Positions 35,517-43,206 of a DNA stretch of 46,351 bases are shown piece by piece. Made by a program: the position numbers and the translations under genes. The notes below the pieces were generated by a model. It made no database searches. It worked only from the letters and a program-made list of their open reading frames with translations, and had not been told where the DNA came from. Position 1 is the stretch's first letter, and every line of letters starts with the position of its first letter. Where the stretch lies: positions 1 through 46,351 of the IMG/VR virus record IMGVR_UViG_3300008259_000110, one strand, 5' to 3'. The DNA is from a virus.

Positions 35517-37025
35517 ATGGCTACAATCACAACCCACGACCTCATAAAATGTAATAGGATATATCCTACACTTCCAAGCGTAAACCCATCAGGGCTATAC
35601 GCATATAATGGGATGACTGTTAGATTTGATAATGACTTGAAGAAATCCTACAAAGTAAGACGTAATGTTCAAGGTCGTTTCTATCATCCGTTAATCAACT
35701 ACGGAGAAGGTGGTGGATACTCTATTCAGTACTCTATAACGTCAATGAAGTTTAATGGGTTTGAGCAGCTATCTGCGCCTGCTAATTTCACGTTTAACGA
35801 TACTGTGGTAACGTACACTGCGTTCCCATTGTATACAACAGGAAACGAGTACGATTACACCAACAATGTGGCTAATGCTATAACTATAGCAACATCAGGT
35901 ACTGACCTAGGGTTTGGAATTAACCAATTCTATACGTTCTTAGAGTCTGTAGTTAACCTAAATGATGTTCCAGTTAAAGTTGTTAAGTCTCATCCTTTAT
36001 GGTGGGATATTGATGAATTTAGTCGCTTGGATAATTTCTCATTAGAGAAATACTACGATGATGATTTCGAGTTCACCTTGGAAATCACAGCTACAAATCC
36101 GTTTTCTACATTTACTCAAGAAAATAGATATGTCTTCAACGAAGATACAGTAATGCATTATGTTGATGGTATAGACATTGAAGATATAGCGCCAAGTGAT
36201 GCCCCTCAGTATCAAGAGGTAAGTTCATTCTTATCTTATGATTTTGATTACGATACGATTGAAGAAATTACATCTTGTCCTACATATACTGTTCCTTTCG
36301 TTGCCTCACTATCAACTGATGGATGCTCAACCATGAGCATTTCTTGTGACTGTAAGACGATTACGTTCTCGGATACATCTAACTACTATACAAACGATTT
36401 GCCTGGACATGACCCGGAGTTGTTTACAAGTAGAACGATTACGATGACAAAGCCAACTGGCGAGCAGTATGTTTGGGCTACTGCTGATATCACTACTTCT
36501 AATCAAGTAATTCAGCCTCACTACAACTCTACGAATACATTTCAGTACACATTTACGAATATAGATGAGGATGGAATTTATTCATTCCAAATCTGTACAT
36601 ATCCTGATTGGAGTAATGAAGTGTATTACGAATCATTCTTAGGTACAATCGTAAGACGAGATGGCAAATTATATAAGTGTACAACTTCCAGCACGAATCT
36701 TGACCCTGCTGATATTGCTAATATTAATTATTGGTCGCTTTATACTTGTAGTGGTACTTGTGACGATACACGTTATTGTACGACTGAAAAGATTGTTGTC
36801 CTATGCGTATCGCTACTTAAGTGCTACAAGCAATTAGTTGCTGATGCATTCTGTGGGATTAAGAACAATCCTTGCAAGAGCATGTGTGACAATAAAGCGT
36901 TTATGAATGCGATGAAGTTCCGAGTTACATTGGATGCTTTAGAGTTTGCTGTATGTGCAAGCGATTGGGTATCTGCTCAGGAGCAGATTGATATATTAAA
37001 AAGCATATGCTGTTGTAATGGATAA
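35517..37025 (+). CDS. Putative tail appendage protein with a Cys-rich C-terminus
   Basis: A 502-residue protein. The first ~380 residues are beta-rich with many Tyr/Asn/Thr, as in structural appendage proteins. The last ~80 residues are helical and hold nine cysteines, ending in CCCNG. The stop overlaps the start of the next gene by eight bases. The neighbours at 37018 and 37592 are also Cys-rich, so the group may form one assembly. No family was recognised. A tail fibre base or head-fibre attachment protein is the most likely role. Confidence 0.65.
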   Translation: MATITTHDLIKCNRIYPTLPSVNPSGLYAYNGMTVRFDNDLKKSYKVRRNVQGRFYHPLINYGEGGGYSIQYSITSMKFNGFEQLSAPANFTFNDTVVTYTAFPLYTTGNEYDYTNNVANAITIATSGTDLGFGINQFYTFLESVVNLNDVPVKVVKSHPLWWDIDEFSRLDNFSLEKYYDDDFEFTLEITATNPFSTFTQENRYVFNEDTVMHYVDGIDIEDIAPSDAPQYQEVSSFLSYDFDYDTIEEITSCPTYTVPFVASLSTDGCSTMSISCDCKTITFSDTSNYYTNDLPGHDPELFTSRTITMTKPTGEQYVWATADITTSNQVIQPHYNSTNTFQYTFTNIDEDGIYSFQICTYPDWSNEVYYESFLGTIVRRDGKLYKCTTSSTNLDPADIANINYWSLYTCSGTCDDTRYCTTEKIVVLCVSLLKCYKQLVADAFCGIKNNPCKSMCDNKAFMNAMKFRVTLDALEFAVCASDWVSAQEQIDILKSICCCNG

Positions 37026-37590
37026 TTGCTGTTTAAATATGTATGTATCAGGCACCATTGGTGTCATGATTCAAGCTTTTGAGTGGACATCTCCTATCAC
37101 TGGAGCGTATCCTTCATTTTCGTTTCAAGTAGAAGAGGACACACTTTCCTTGGTTTTCAATGAAGAGACATCTGAGTGGCAGATATTCAATGGAGATGTT
37201 TTTGTTGCTGGCTCAACATACGAAGGGAATAATGAATGCCCAAACGGACTTTACATTGTTGATGAAGGTGACATCACTTATTCCTATACAGTTTATTCAG
37301 TTCCTTGTGGTGAGCCTTACGATGTTCCAACTATAGAATATCCATTGGAGTGCTTACAAGAAGCTTGTAGAAACAAGAACTTGTTCAATAAGCAAAAGAG
37401 AGCGTTAGCTGAGGACATTGCTGGGATAAGCAAGAAAGAGATATTCGGATTCAAGTGTGGAGATGCTTGGGAAAATATATTCATGAGGAACTTGATTATT
37501 CATGCTCTATCATGTATGCCTACGGGCGTTCTTTCTATTGAGAAAGAGAATTGTTTGATTGGAAAATTAACTGATAAATGTAATTGTTGA
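37018..37590 (+). CDS. Cys-rich putative appendage protein, 190 residues
   Basis: A 190-residue protein with a beta-rich N-terminal half, including WTSPITGAYPSFSF and EEDTLSLVFNEETSEW. A helical C-terminal half carries cysteines at CLQEACRNKNLF and ALSCMP and ends in CNC. The helical Cys-rich tail resembles that of the upstream 502-residue protein. It starts eight bases before the upstream stop. Function is not recognised; a component of the same appendage is inferred. Confidence 0.65.
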   Translation: MDNCCLNMYVSGTIGVMIQAFEWTSPITGAYPSFSFQVEEDTLSLVFNEETSEWQIFNGDVFVAGSTYEGNNECPNGLYIVDEGDITYSYTVYSVPCGEPYDVPTIEYPLECLQEACRNKNLFNKQKRALAEDIAGISKKEIFGFKCGDAWENIFMRNLIIHALSCMPTGVLSIEKENCLIGKLTDKCNC

Positions 37591-37591
37591 T

Positions 37592-38269
37592 ATGGCTTGT
37601 AGTAGTTGTAATAGTGGTAATACATTGAGTTCTTGTGGGTGTGTAGACAACTGCCCTACGAAGACTTCTGAATTTACTTTTGATGGGGTGTTCTCATCTA
37701 TCCCTGTACCTGCAGGGTCTACGTTGAATGAGGTGTTATTGCTAATGGAGACGTTCACAATGAACTCCATTGGAGATTTGAATATTGATTATGAGCTTAC
37801 AGATGCTAACTGCTTAGGCTTGGACGCTGGGACTTATAGTTACCAACAAATGATTGATGCTATAATCTCTGTGCTTTGCGCACTAAACTCTTCATATACA
37901 TCACTTGAGCTTCAAGTGCTAGAGTTGGAAGCGAACAATATCCTTGAGTGGAACGATATTCCTTTAGTTAATGGATGGATTGAGGTAGACCCTACTGATA
38001 ATCCTGCTCAATACGCTATTCAGAATGAATTGATGTATCTTAAAGGAGAGATTGAAATAGACGAGGCAACAGTTCTTAATACCGTTTTTTGGAGTGCAGT
38101 TCCTATGACTGGAATTACACGAGACATTGAGACAATGGCATACGAGAAGACTACTATTGGTTCTGCTTTAATGCGACTATCATCTGGACAATTTTCATAT
38201 CAAGGACCAGTGTTAGAAACAAGAACTATTGTACTTGATTCAATTCCTGTAATTAGATTAACAAATTAA
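37592..38269 (+). CDS. Putative fibre protein with an N-terminal Cys cluster, 225 residues
   Basis: The N-terminus has five cysteines in its first 21 residues (positions 3, 6, 15, 17 and 21), which may chelate a metal or form disulfides. A helical stretch with a heptad-like LELQVLELEAN (about 109-119) follows, suggesting trimerisation. The C-terminal half is a beta domain (about 120-225). This order (anchor, coiled coil, beta head) is typical of short phage fibres. Receptor specificity cannot be inferred. Confidence 0.65.
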   Translation: MACSSCNSGNTLSSCGCVDNCPTKTSEFTFDGVFSSIPVPAGSTLNEVLLLMETFTMNSIGDLNIDYELTDANCLGLDAGTYSYQQMIDAIISVLCALNSSYTSLELQVLELEANNILEWNDIPLVNGWIEVDPTDNPAQYAIQNELMYLKGEIEIDEATVLNTVFWSAVPMTGITRDIETMAYEKTTIGSALMRLSSGQFSYQGPVLETRTIVLDSIPVIRLTN

Positions 38270-38279
38270 AAAATAAAAT

Positions 38280-38924
38280 ATGACAACTTTTAGTGTAAAA
38301 GACTATAACAACACGGCCATTCAAATTGGAGGTGGATGGAAAGAAAATTTTCCTATAGAGTTCTTTGAATATAAATCAATGAAGTCTATTGGTAAGTCGT
38401 TTCATACCGATGGGAATTGGTATGTGATTATCAACTTCTTTTCTAATGACGGTCTTAACCCTCTGAAGATTAATCTTTCCTTAGTAAACAATCAGCCATC
38501 ATGGACAAATGACGTGACTGGTTCAGAGCAAGCTGTAAATGATATTCAATCTTGGATGTCAACGACTCCTGTAAGCGCTACCATTGTAGCTCCTCTTGGT
38601 GTTCAGTCAAGTTGTTCAGACGCTGTATCTGTAGCTCTTTGTGAAAATCAATATAAGCGTGATATTACTCCTGTTATAGAGATTGCATCTGGGGCTGATG
38701 GAAGCATTGCTAACCAGATATTCTCTATATCTTTTGCAAGTAATGGAACTGCAGATGCTCTTATATCTTTTGACGGAGGAGTAACATATGTAGCATTGCC
38801 AGCAGGGACTACAGTAAACATGGACGCATCAGGATTAGCTAACATGTATCTTGGAGATTTGTTTTATTGGGATACAACAACAAATGCAGGTTCCTCTCTA
38901 ATCATTACATACAACACTATTTAA
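38280..38924 (+). CDS. Beta-rich hypothetical appendage protein, 214 residues
   Basis: Residues 1-80 form a small domain with WYVIINFFSNDGLNPLKINL. The second half (about 120-214) is an Ala/Gly/Ser/Thr-rich beta sandwich-like region with FSISFASNGTADALISFDGG and a final strand LIITYNTI. No signal peptide is present. The sequence resembles phage decoration or fibre-tip domains in composition, without a family match. It sits in the appendage gene row. Confidence 0.6.
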   Translation: MTTFSVKDYNNTAIQIGGGWKENFPIEFFEYKSMKSIGKSFHTDGNWYVIINFFSNDGLNPLKINLSLVNNQPSWTNDVTGSEQAVNDIQSWMSTTPVSATIVAPLGVQSSCSDAVSVALCENQYKRDITPVIEIASGADGSIANQIFSISFASNGTADALISFDGGVTYVALPAGTTVNMDASGLANMYLGDLFYWDTTTNAGSSLIITYNTI

Positions 38925-38927
38925 TAG

Positions 38928-39482
38928 ATGAGTACCTCAATCTACATAAACCCATTTCAGTTATTGCCAACTAATTATGGGTTGTTTTCTCAAACGGGAG
39001 ACAGCGTTCCAGTTGCGGCTACAACAACGGAAGGAACATTGATAGATGGAGGAGTAGGTAGTCTATCTGTTCCTGCAAATGGATTTAAGATAGGAGATGC
39101 GTTTAGAGCTGATTTTGGAGGTCTTATGTCTGCCCACAATGGTAACACTATTACGATAAGAGTAAAAGCGGGCGCTACTATTTTATGTCAAACTCCTGCC
39201 TTTACAATGCCTAGTATTACAAATCAAGTTTGGTTACTAAGCATTAACTTCAACATTAGAGCAATAGGCGCAGCAGGAGCGGCAGAAGTTGTTACATTAG
39301 GTAACTTTCATGTATTAAAAGCATCAAGTGGAACACAAGAAGGCTTTGGATTTAATACAATCAACAATACTACGTTTGATACTACTATTTCAAACACATT
39401 AGATGTGACTGTCCAATGGAGTTCTAATAATGCAAGTAATAGTATATACTCTGACACATTTGTCTTAAACAAGATTTACTAA
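38928..39482 (+). CDS. Beta-sandwich-type hypothetical appendage protein, 184 residues
   Basis: A 184-residue Thr/Ser/Asn/Gly-rich protein with alternating strands throughout, for example NTITIRVKAGATILCQTPAF and VWLLSINFNIRAIG. It has the look of a jelly-roll fibre tip or carbohydrate-binding domain, but no catalytic residues or named family can be assigned. Its TAA stop overlaps the next start (TAATG), so translation is coupled. Confidence 0.6.
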   Translation: MSTSIYINPFQLLPTNYGLFSQTGDSVPVAATTTEGTLIDGGVGSLSVPANGFKIGDAFRADFGGLMSAHNGNTITIRVKAGATILCQTPAFTMPSITNQVWLLSINFNIRAIGAAGAAEVVTLGNFHVLKASSGTQEGFGFNTINNTTFDTTISNTLDVTVQWSSNNASNSIYSDTFVLNKIY

Positions 39483-40075
39483 TGAGTACAAGAATTGACT
39501 TAAAAGCATCAGCTGAAGTTCCAGTTGGGATGAAGCTCTTAAAGACGGGGCAGACTACTTCTTACTCTACTGGTGATGACGGTGCTACTCAGCGTGGTAG
39601 AGCAACAAACAGATTAGTACTTGATAAGAATAACCCATTTGGGAATACAAATCGCTTTACCAATAAAACAGGAGGCAGCACCTATGCCAATTCAGTTGCT
39701 TTTGATTGGTCTACATATGATGGTAAAACTGTGCTAGCATATTACTTTGGTGATATGGCAGCAACAAGACCTCTTGCTACTCAAATGACTCAATATCTCT
39801 CAAGCACTTTTGATGGATTGACTGGATGGCATCTGACCAACATGCAAGAGATGTTAAATATTTTAGATTGGGGTAGATTAGCAAACTATCAATTACAATA
39901 TCCACCATTCAATACAAACCTTCGTTATTTTTGGGTAAGCACGCAGCCAGCAGGAGCATCAGGTGTAATCACTGATTTAGCAGGAGTTAATCCATTTAGT
40001 TCATCACCAAAGACAAGTGGACTATATGGAATGTGGGTAAGAGAATGTACTGTATCAAAAACAACAATATCATAA
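39482..40075 (+). CDS. DUF1566/Lcl-like putative receptor-binding protein
   Basis: A 197-residue protein whose C-terminal part follows the DUF1566 (Lcl C-terminal) pattern: GWHLTNMQEMLNILDWG (residues about 117-133, the usual GWRLPT-x-x-E-L block), a loop, YFWVST (near 152-157) for the YWSST-type block, and MWVRECTV near the end. Lcl-type domains occur in adhesins and phage appendage proteins that bind glycans. The N-terminal part has GMKLLKTGQTTSYSTGDDGATQRG, typical of DUF1566 proteins. This makes it a good receptor-binding candidate. Confidence 0.65.
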   Translation: MSTRIDLKASAEVPVGMKLLKTGQTTSYSTGDDGATQRGRATNRLVLDKNNPFGNTNRFTNKTGGSTYANSVAFDWSTYDGKTVLAYYFGDMAATRPLATQMTQYLSSTFDGLTGWHLTNMQEMLNILDWGRLANYQLQYPPFNTNLRYFWVSTQPAGASGVITDLAGVNPFSSSPKTSGLYGMWVRECTVSKTTIS

Positions 40076-40078
40076 GAC

Positions 40079-40318
40079 ATGGCAACATACAAATTTGAAC
40101 AGTTTAACGTAGAGATTGTAAATCCTACAATACAAGTGATAACAATTCACGATACAATCGCACAGAAGACATGTAGCGTTGACGTGTTGTTGTCTACTCC
40201 AACAGCAAACTTTGGTGTAACCCTATCAGGGTTTACCTACACTACTGATTGGAACGATGAGGAGGTAGAGGTTTGGACTTTTGTTGAATTGACCAAATAC
40301 GAAGTGCCAACGACCTAA
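40079..40318 (+). CDS. Small hypothetical protein, 79 residues
   Basis: A 79-residue beta-rich protein (strands around FNVEIVNPTIQVITIHD and CSVDVLLS, then FGVTLSGFTYTTDWNDEEV). It has no known domain. It is the last gene of the appendage row, three bases after the DUF1566-like gene. A role as a small fibre-associated protein or chaperone is possible but not supported by motif. Confidence 0.6.
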   Translation: MATYKFEQFNVEIVNPTIQVITIHDTIAQKTCSVDVLLSTPTANFGVTLSGFTYTTDWNDEEVEVWTFVELTKYEVPTT

Positions 40319-40388
40319 CAAAATAGTTTTCAATTTATCCGTATTTTTACATACGAAATTGATATAGGAACACAATCGTTATGATATT

Positions 40389-40640
40389 ATGACAGACTTT
40401 GTTAATTTGATAAGCAAACATGGCATCACTGGACTATTGTGTGTATGCCTTTTTTGGATGAACTCAAGGTTATCTGATGTTGAAGCAAGGCTTTATGACT
40501 GCTATGACGATGCCACTTATAGAAAATCAACAGCATCAGCTAACAAAGTAATTCCATCAAAAGACAAACTCGTCGCTATACTACCCAAAGAATTAGAGAT
40601 TAAAAAAGAGTCAGATGAAAACCACATTCTTTCTGTTTAA
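40389..40640 (+). CDS. Small membrane protein, putative holin or lysis accessory
   Basis: An 83-residue protein with one likely transmembrane segment near residues 9-24 (HGITGLLCVCLFWM), then a charged tail. It is the first gene of the lysis cassette and overlaps the next by 26 bases. Size and topology (short N-terminus out, soluble C-terminus in) fit class III holins or antiholins. The name rests on context. Confidence 0.55.
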   Translation: MTDFVNLISKHGITGLLCVCLFWMNSRLSDVEARLYDCYDDATYRKSTASANKVIPSKDKLVAILPKELEIKKESDENHILSV

Positions 40641-40866
40641 GAATATCTTAATTGATACGCTAAAGAGAAACGGCAAGTGGTCAAAGACATTTCTTACTAT
40701 GTTCACTGCTTGGGGAGCAGTTTTATTCATGGCATTTTGGGATTTTTTTGTGAATGGATTATCATTCGATGTGTGGGTAACGCTCGTTTGCGTATCTTTG
40801 GGCATCAAGGTTACTGACGCTTGGAGTAAAAAAATAGAAAAGAAAGACAATGAAGTCAATGTATAG
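40615..40866 (+). CDS. Putative holin, two transmembrane segments
   Basis: An 83-residue protein with two hydrophobic segments, FLTMFTAWGAVLFMAFWDFFV (about 26-45, a 21-residue stretch described by its ends) and VWVTLVCVSLGIKV (about 53-66), between basic ends. Two-helix small proteins next to an endolysin are typical holins that permeabilise the inner membrane. It overlaps the preceding gene by 26 and the spanin gene by 17 bases. Confidence 0.7.
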   Translation: MKTTFFLFKNILIDTLKRNGKWSKTFLTMFTAWGAVLFMAFWDFFVNGLSFDVWVTLVCVSLGIKVTDAWSKKIEKKDNEVNV

Positions 40867-41302
40867 ATTATTGTTCGTGTTGCTAATGGTGTTAGCAGCA
40901 TGTTCTCCTCAAAGAAGATTCACAAAGCTTATCGAAAAGCATCCGTATCTACTAACAAATGATACTATCGTGATGCGTGATACTATTCGTATCTATGTTC
41001 CGGGAGTCAAGGTAGACACTGTTGTTTCATATCAACAGCTATTTGACACAGTTTATTTGGAGAAAGACCAACTAAAAGTTAAGGTATATGTAGACAGATA
41101 CAATAAGGTTTACATCGCAGGTGAATGTGACACCGTATATGTAGATAAGATTATTGTAAAGAAGGTTCCCGTTAAATACTACGAGAAGAAGAAAGGATTT
41201 TGGGCTGAAGCAGGTCAATACATTAAGATAACATTTTGGCTTATCTTTATAATAGCAATTATTTATATCATCAGTAGAATCGCAAAGAGATGGCAAGTTT
41301 AG
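40850..41302 (+). CDS. Putative unimolecular spanin (lipoprotein with C-terminal TM)
   Basis: A 150-residue protein with an N-terminal lipoprotein signal: basic start, hydrophobic core and lipobox L15-A-A-C18. A periplasmic region follows (about 19-120), and a transmembrane segment is near 126-143 (FWLIFIIAIIYIISRI) before a basic tail. A lipidated N-terminus in the outer membrane and a C-terminal helix in the inner membrane is the topology of unimolecular spanins such as T1 gp11. These fuse the two membranes in the last step of lysis. It lies between holin and endolysin and overlaps both. A Met four residues in is an alternative start. Confidence 0.7.
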   Translation: MKSMYRLLFVLLMVLAACSPQRRFTKLIEKHPYLLTNDTIVMRDTIRIYVPGVKVDTVVSYQQLFDTVYLEKDQLKVKVYVDRYNKVYIAGECDTVYVDKIIVKKVPVKYYEKKKGFWAEAGQYIKITFWLIFIIAIIYIISRIAKRWQV

Positions 41303-41967
41303 ATTTATCAAAAATTCGTCAATGTCCACTAAAAGATGGACAGTTTTTCAATGAAACTTCTATTAAGAAGCAAATTGTCTTACACCATACAGCAGGTAAT
41401 GCATCAGGAATAAATACAATCAGTGCTTGGAATGCCGATAGCCGTGGTCGTATCGCTACGTTTGTATGTATATCAGGAAAGAATTGCATCAACAGTAGAG
41501 ACGGAGAAATATGTCAAGCATTTAGCTCTAAAAACTGGGCATATCACTTGGGTGTAAAAGCTGAGGTATTTGCCTCTAGGAATGTTAAATGGCAGAACCT
41601 TGATAAACTATCCATTGGGATAGAGATATGTAATTGGGGGCCTCTAGAAGAGAAGAATGGAAAGTTCTACAACTATGTAGACAGAGAAGTTCCTGCTGAT
41701 GAGGTATGTACTCTTGATAAACCATTCAAAGGGTTTAAGCATTACCATGCTTATAGCGATGCTCAGATTGAGTCAACACGTCAGTTGGTCGTATATCTTC
41801 ATGAAAAGTATGGCATAGATATCACATACAATGAGGACATTTGGAATGTTACTGACCGTGCGTTGAAAGGCGAAAATGGTTTGTTTACTCATAACTCGTA
41901 TCGAAAAGATAAGTCTGATGTCTACCCTCATCCTAAGATGATAGAGATGTTGAAATCATTAAAGTAA
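41290..41967 (+). CDS. Endolysin: N-acetylmuramoyl-L-alanine amidase (Amidase_2)
   Basis: A 225-residue enzyme of the PGRP/amidase_2 fold. LHHTAG (H32, H33) gives the first zinc ligand, SIGIEICNWG (about 108-117) is the conserved strand, and THNSYRKDKSDVYP provides H201 and D210 as the other ligands. These amidases cut the bond between muramic acid and the stem peptide. It carries no signal peptide, so it needs the holin for release. The gene overlaps the spanin gene by 13 bases, completing the lysis cassette. Confidence 0.9.
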   Translation: MASLDLSKIRQCPLKDGQFFNETSIKKQIVLHHTAGNASGINTISAWNADSRGRIATFVCISGKNCINSRDGEICQAFSSKNWAYHLGVKAEVFASRNVKWQNLDKLSIGIEICNWGPLEEKNGKFYNYVDREVPADEVCTLDKPFKGFKHYHAYSDAQIESTRQLVVYLHEKYGIDITYNEDIWNVTDRALKGENGLFTHNSYRKDKSDVYPHPKMIEMLKSLK

Positions 41968-41973
41968 TAAAAG

Positions 41974-42267
41974 ATGGCACGCAATAGATTGGCAGGCACT
42001 AAAGTAGGCAAGAGCAAGAGCGCTAAATATTACCATAGTAATCCAGAGGCTCGTGACAAGAAACAGAAATACGATACTGAGTATAACAAGCATCCTGAGC
42101 AACAAAAGCGCAGGTCTATCTTGCAGGCTATCAATCGAAAGAAGGGGACTCATGGGAATCTTGATGGGATAGATGAAGCTCATATAACAAAGCACAAAAC
42201 GAAGAAGCAGAGTCAGAGCCGAAATCGAGCTGATAAGAAGCGAATCTTCTTCCGTGTGAAATCGTAA
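41974..42267 (+). CDS. Small basic conserved phage protein, 97 residues
   Basis: A Lys/Arg/Asn-rich 97-residue protein with the pattern MARNRLAGTKVGKSKSAKYY, NPEARDKKQKYDTEYNKHPEQ and HGNLDGIDEAHI, ending with SQSRNRADKK. I recognise this form (RLxGT-x-x-GKS-x-SA-x-YY, then NPEA, GN-x-DG-x-D, NRA) from many cyanophages and other marine tailed phages, where its function is unknown. It is six bases after the endolysin stop and is the last plus-strand gene of the late module. Confidence 0.7.
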   Translation: MARNRLAGTKVGKSKSAKYYHSNPEARDKKQKYDTEYNKHPEQQKRRSILQAINRKKGTHGNLDGIDEAHITKHKTKKQSQSRNRADKKRIFFRVKS

Positions 42268-42280
42268 CATGTTCATCATC

Positions 42281-42304
42281 AAAAAGAGCCGTCAGTTCGG
42301 TTCT
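42281..42304 (-). terminator. Possible minus-strand terminator
   Basis: On the minus strand AGAACCG and CGGCTCT form a seven-pair stem with one mismatch and a six-base loop, then five U. It lies downstream of the 42394-42624 gene, between the convergent late and early modules, so it would end the minus-strand message. Confidence 0.45.
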
Positions 42305-42393
42305 AAAGTACCGATTGTAGATATAGCTTGTAAACTTTGCGTTCCTATTTTGGATTCTATCAATCCTGAATTGGTTCTTCTTTACCTTTCCTT

Positions 42394-42624
42394 TCATTTT
42401 AAATCAACATTAACTGTGATTCGTACATTGGGGAATGCTGCAGCTATCTTCTTTAGAGTCAATAAGCCGTGAGGTCCGTTACCATCTTCAACAGCAAGTA
42501 GAACTTTCTCCATCATACCAATCTTCTCGGCAAACGGCTGAACGTGCATGCGTAAATGCTGTACACGAATGATTGTTACCATTTCTCCAATGTCTTCTGC
42601 TGTCAATTCTACTTCGTACTCCAT
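42394..42624 (-). CDS. Small Cro/C1-type helix-turn-helix protein (putative regulator)
   Basis: A 76-residue protein. Residues about 17-65 fit the Cro/CI helix-turn-helix layout: an LR-x-x-V-x-PFAEKIG helix pair, then EKVLLAVEDGNG recognition helix and turn, and LLTLKKIAAAFP. Such small proteins regulate phage promoters. It lies just after the terminator that closes the SSB gene group, so it may be made by read-through or from a promoter I cannot see. The HTH call is by pattern only and a structural protein of similar length is not excluded. Confidence 0.55.
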   Translation of the reverse strand: MEYEVELTAEDIGEMVTIIRVQHLRMHVQPFAEKIGMMEKVLLAVEDGNGPHGLLTLKKIAAAFPNVRITVNVDLK

Positions 42625-42635
42625 GTTAATCTTTG

Positions 42636-42662
42636 TTAAAAAATGCCACTAGCCGTAGTGGC
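42636..42662 (-). terminator. Intrinsic terminator after the SSB/tRNA-like group
   Basis: On the minus strand GCCACTA (42662-42656) pairs with TAGTGGC (42651-42645) over a CGGC loop, followed by a six-T run after one A. It lies downstream of SSB and the tRNA-like sequence and upstream of the HTH gene. Confidence 0.8.
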
Positions 42663-42716
42663 CACCTTACCTAAGGAACTTAAACTAAACTATTTGTATG
42701 CGCTTATGAAAGCAGT

Positions 42717-42778
42717 TCTCATGGCAGGACTCGAACCTGCTGCTGATTGTAGTGCGTTTACCCTTCCGCCACATGAGA
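42717..42778 (-). tRNA. tRNA-Leu-like sequence lacking an anticodon arm (probable tRNA remnant)
   Basis: On the minus strand the seven-base acceptor arms TCTCATG (42778-42772) and CATGAGA (42723-42717) pair perfectly. A D-arm follows with TGGCGGAAGGGTAAACGC, as in tRNA-Leu, and a T-arm GCAGG-TTCGAGT-CCTGC (42740-42724) is intact. Only 13 bases (42753-42741) lie between D and T arms, instead of about 21 or more, so no anticodon stem-loop can form. Total length is 62 bases. It is a degenerate or unusual tRNA that could still be a substrate for tRNA processing. It sits between SSB and a terminator. Confidence 0.6.
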
Positions 42779-42804
42779 AACCTATCTGGGTTGCAGACAG
42801 ATAC

Positions 42805-43206
42805 TTAGAATGGTAAATCTTCAGGCTCTGTAGCTGACTTAACAGCTGCCTTAGGAGCATCATTAATTACCTCTGCACTTTTATTCTTGGAGAACATCTT
42901 AAATGATACACAAGAAATCTCCTTGAACTCTTTCTTTTCTCCTTCTTTGTTTGTCCAAGTGTTTGTGTTGATACTTCCTTCAACATAAATCTTGTCACCC
43001 TTACCAATAGTCGCAGCACGTTCTGCAAGAGTTGGTATAGTAAACACACACTTGTGCCATTCAGTTTTGTCTACCCATTCGCCATCCTTCTTGTAACCAT
43101 CAGATGTTGCCAATGACAACTGAACTAATTTACGACCTCCTTCTAGGTCTTTCACATCTACGTTTCCGACATTGCCAAGCAACGTCACTTTGTTCAAACT
43201 ACTCAT
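42805..43206 (-). CDS. ssb: Single-stranded DNA-binding protein
   Basis: A 133-residue OB-fold protein. The start MSSLNKVTLLGNVG, then GGRKLVQLSLATSDGYK and DKTEWHKCVFTI, then KGDKIYVEGSINTNTW are the standard SSB blocks. It ends with the acidic tail and terminal EPEDLPF, which recruits partner proteins. It coats single-stranded DNA in replication. Its ATG overlaps the upstream nuclease stop (ATGA), so the two are coupled. The tRNA-like sequence and a terminator follow. Confidence 0.95.
   Translation of the reverse strand: MSSLNKVTLLGNVGNVDVKDLEGGRKLVQLSLATSDGYKKDGEWVDKTEWHKCVFTIPTLAERAATIGKGDKIYVEGSINTNTWTNKEGEKKEFKEISCVSFKMFSKNKSAEVINDAPKAAVKSATEPEDLPF

Noticed and set aside
42131-42397. 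Minus-strand 88-codon frame downstream of the HTH-like gene, and a plus-strand 67-codon frame at 42269-42472
   Set aside because: Each lies antisense to a better supported gene over a large part of its length, neither has a recognisable domain, and a terminator-like hairpin (42281-42304) lies inside both.
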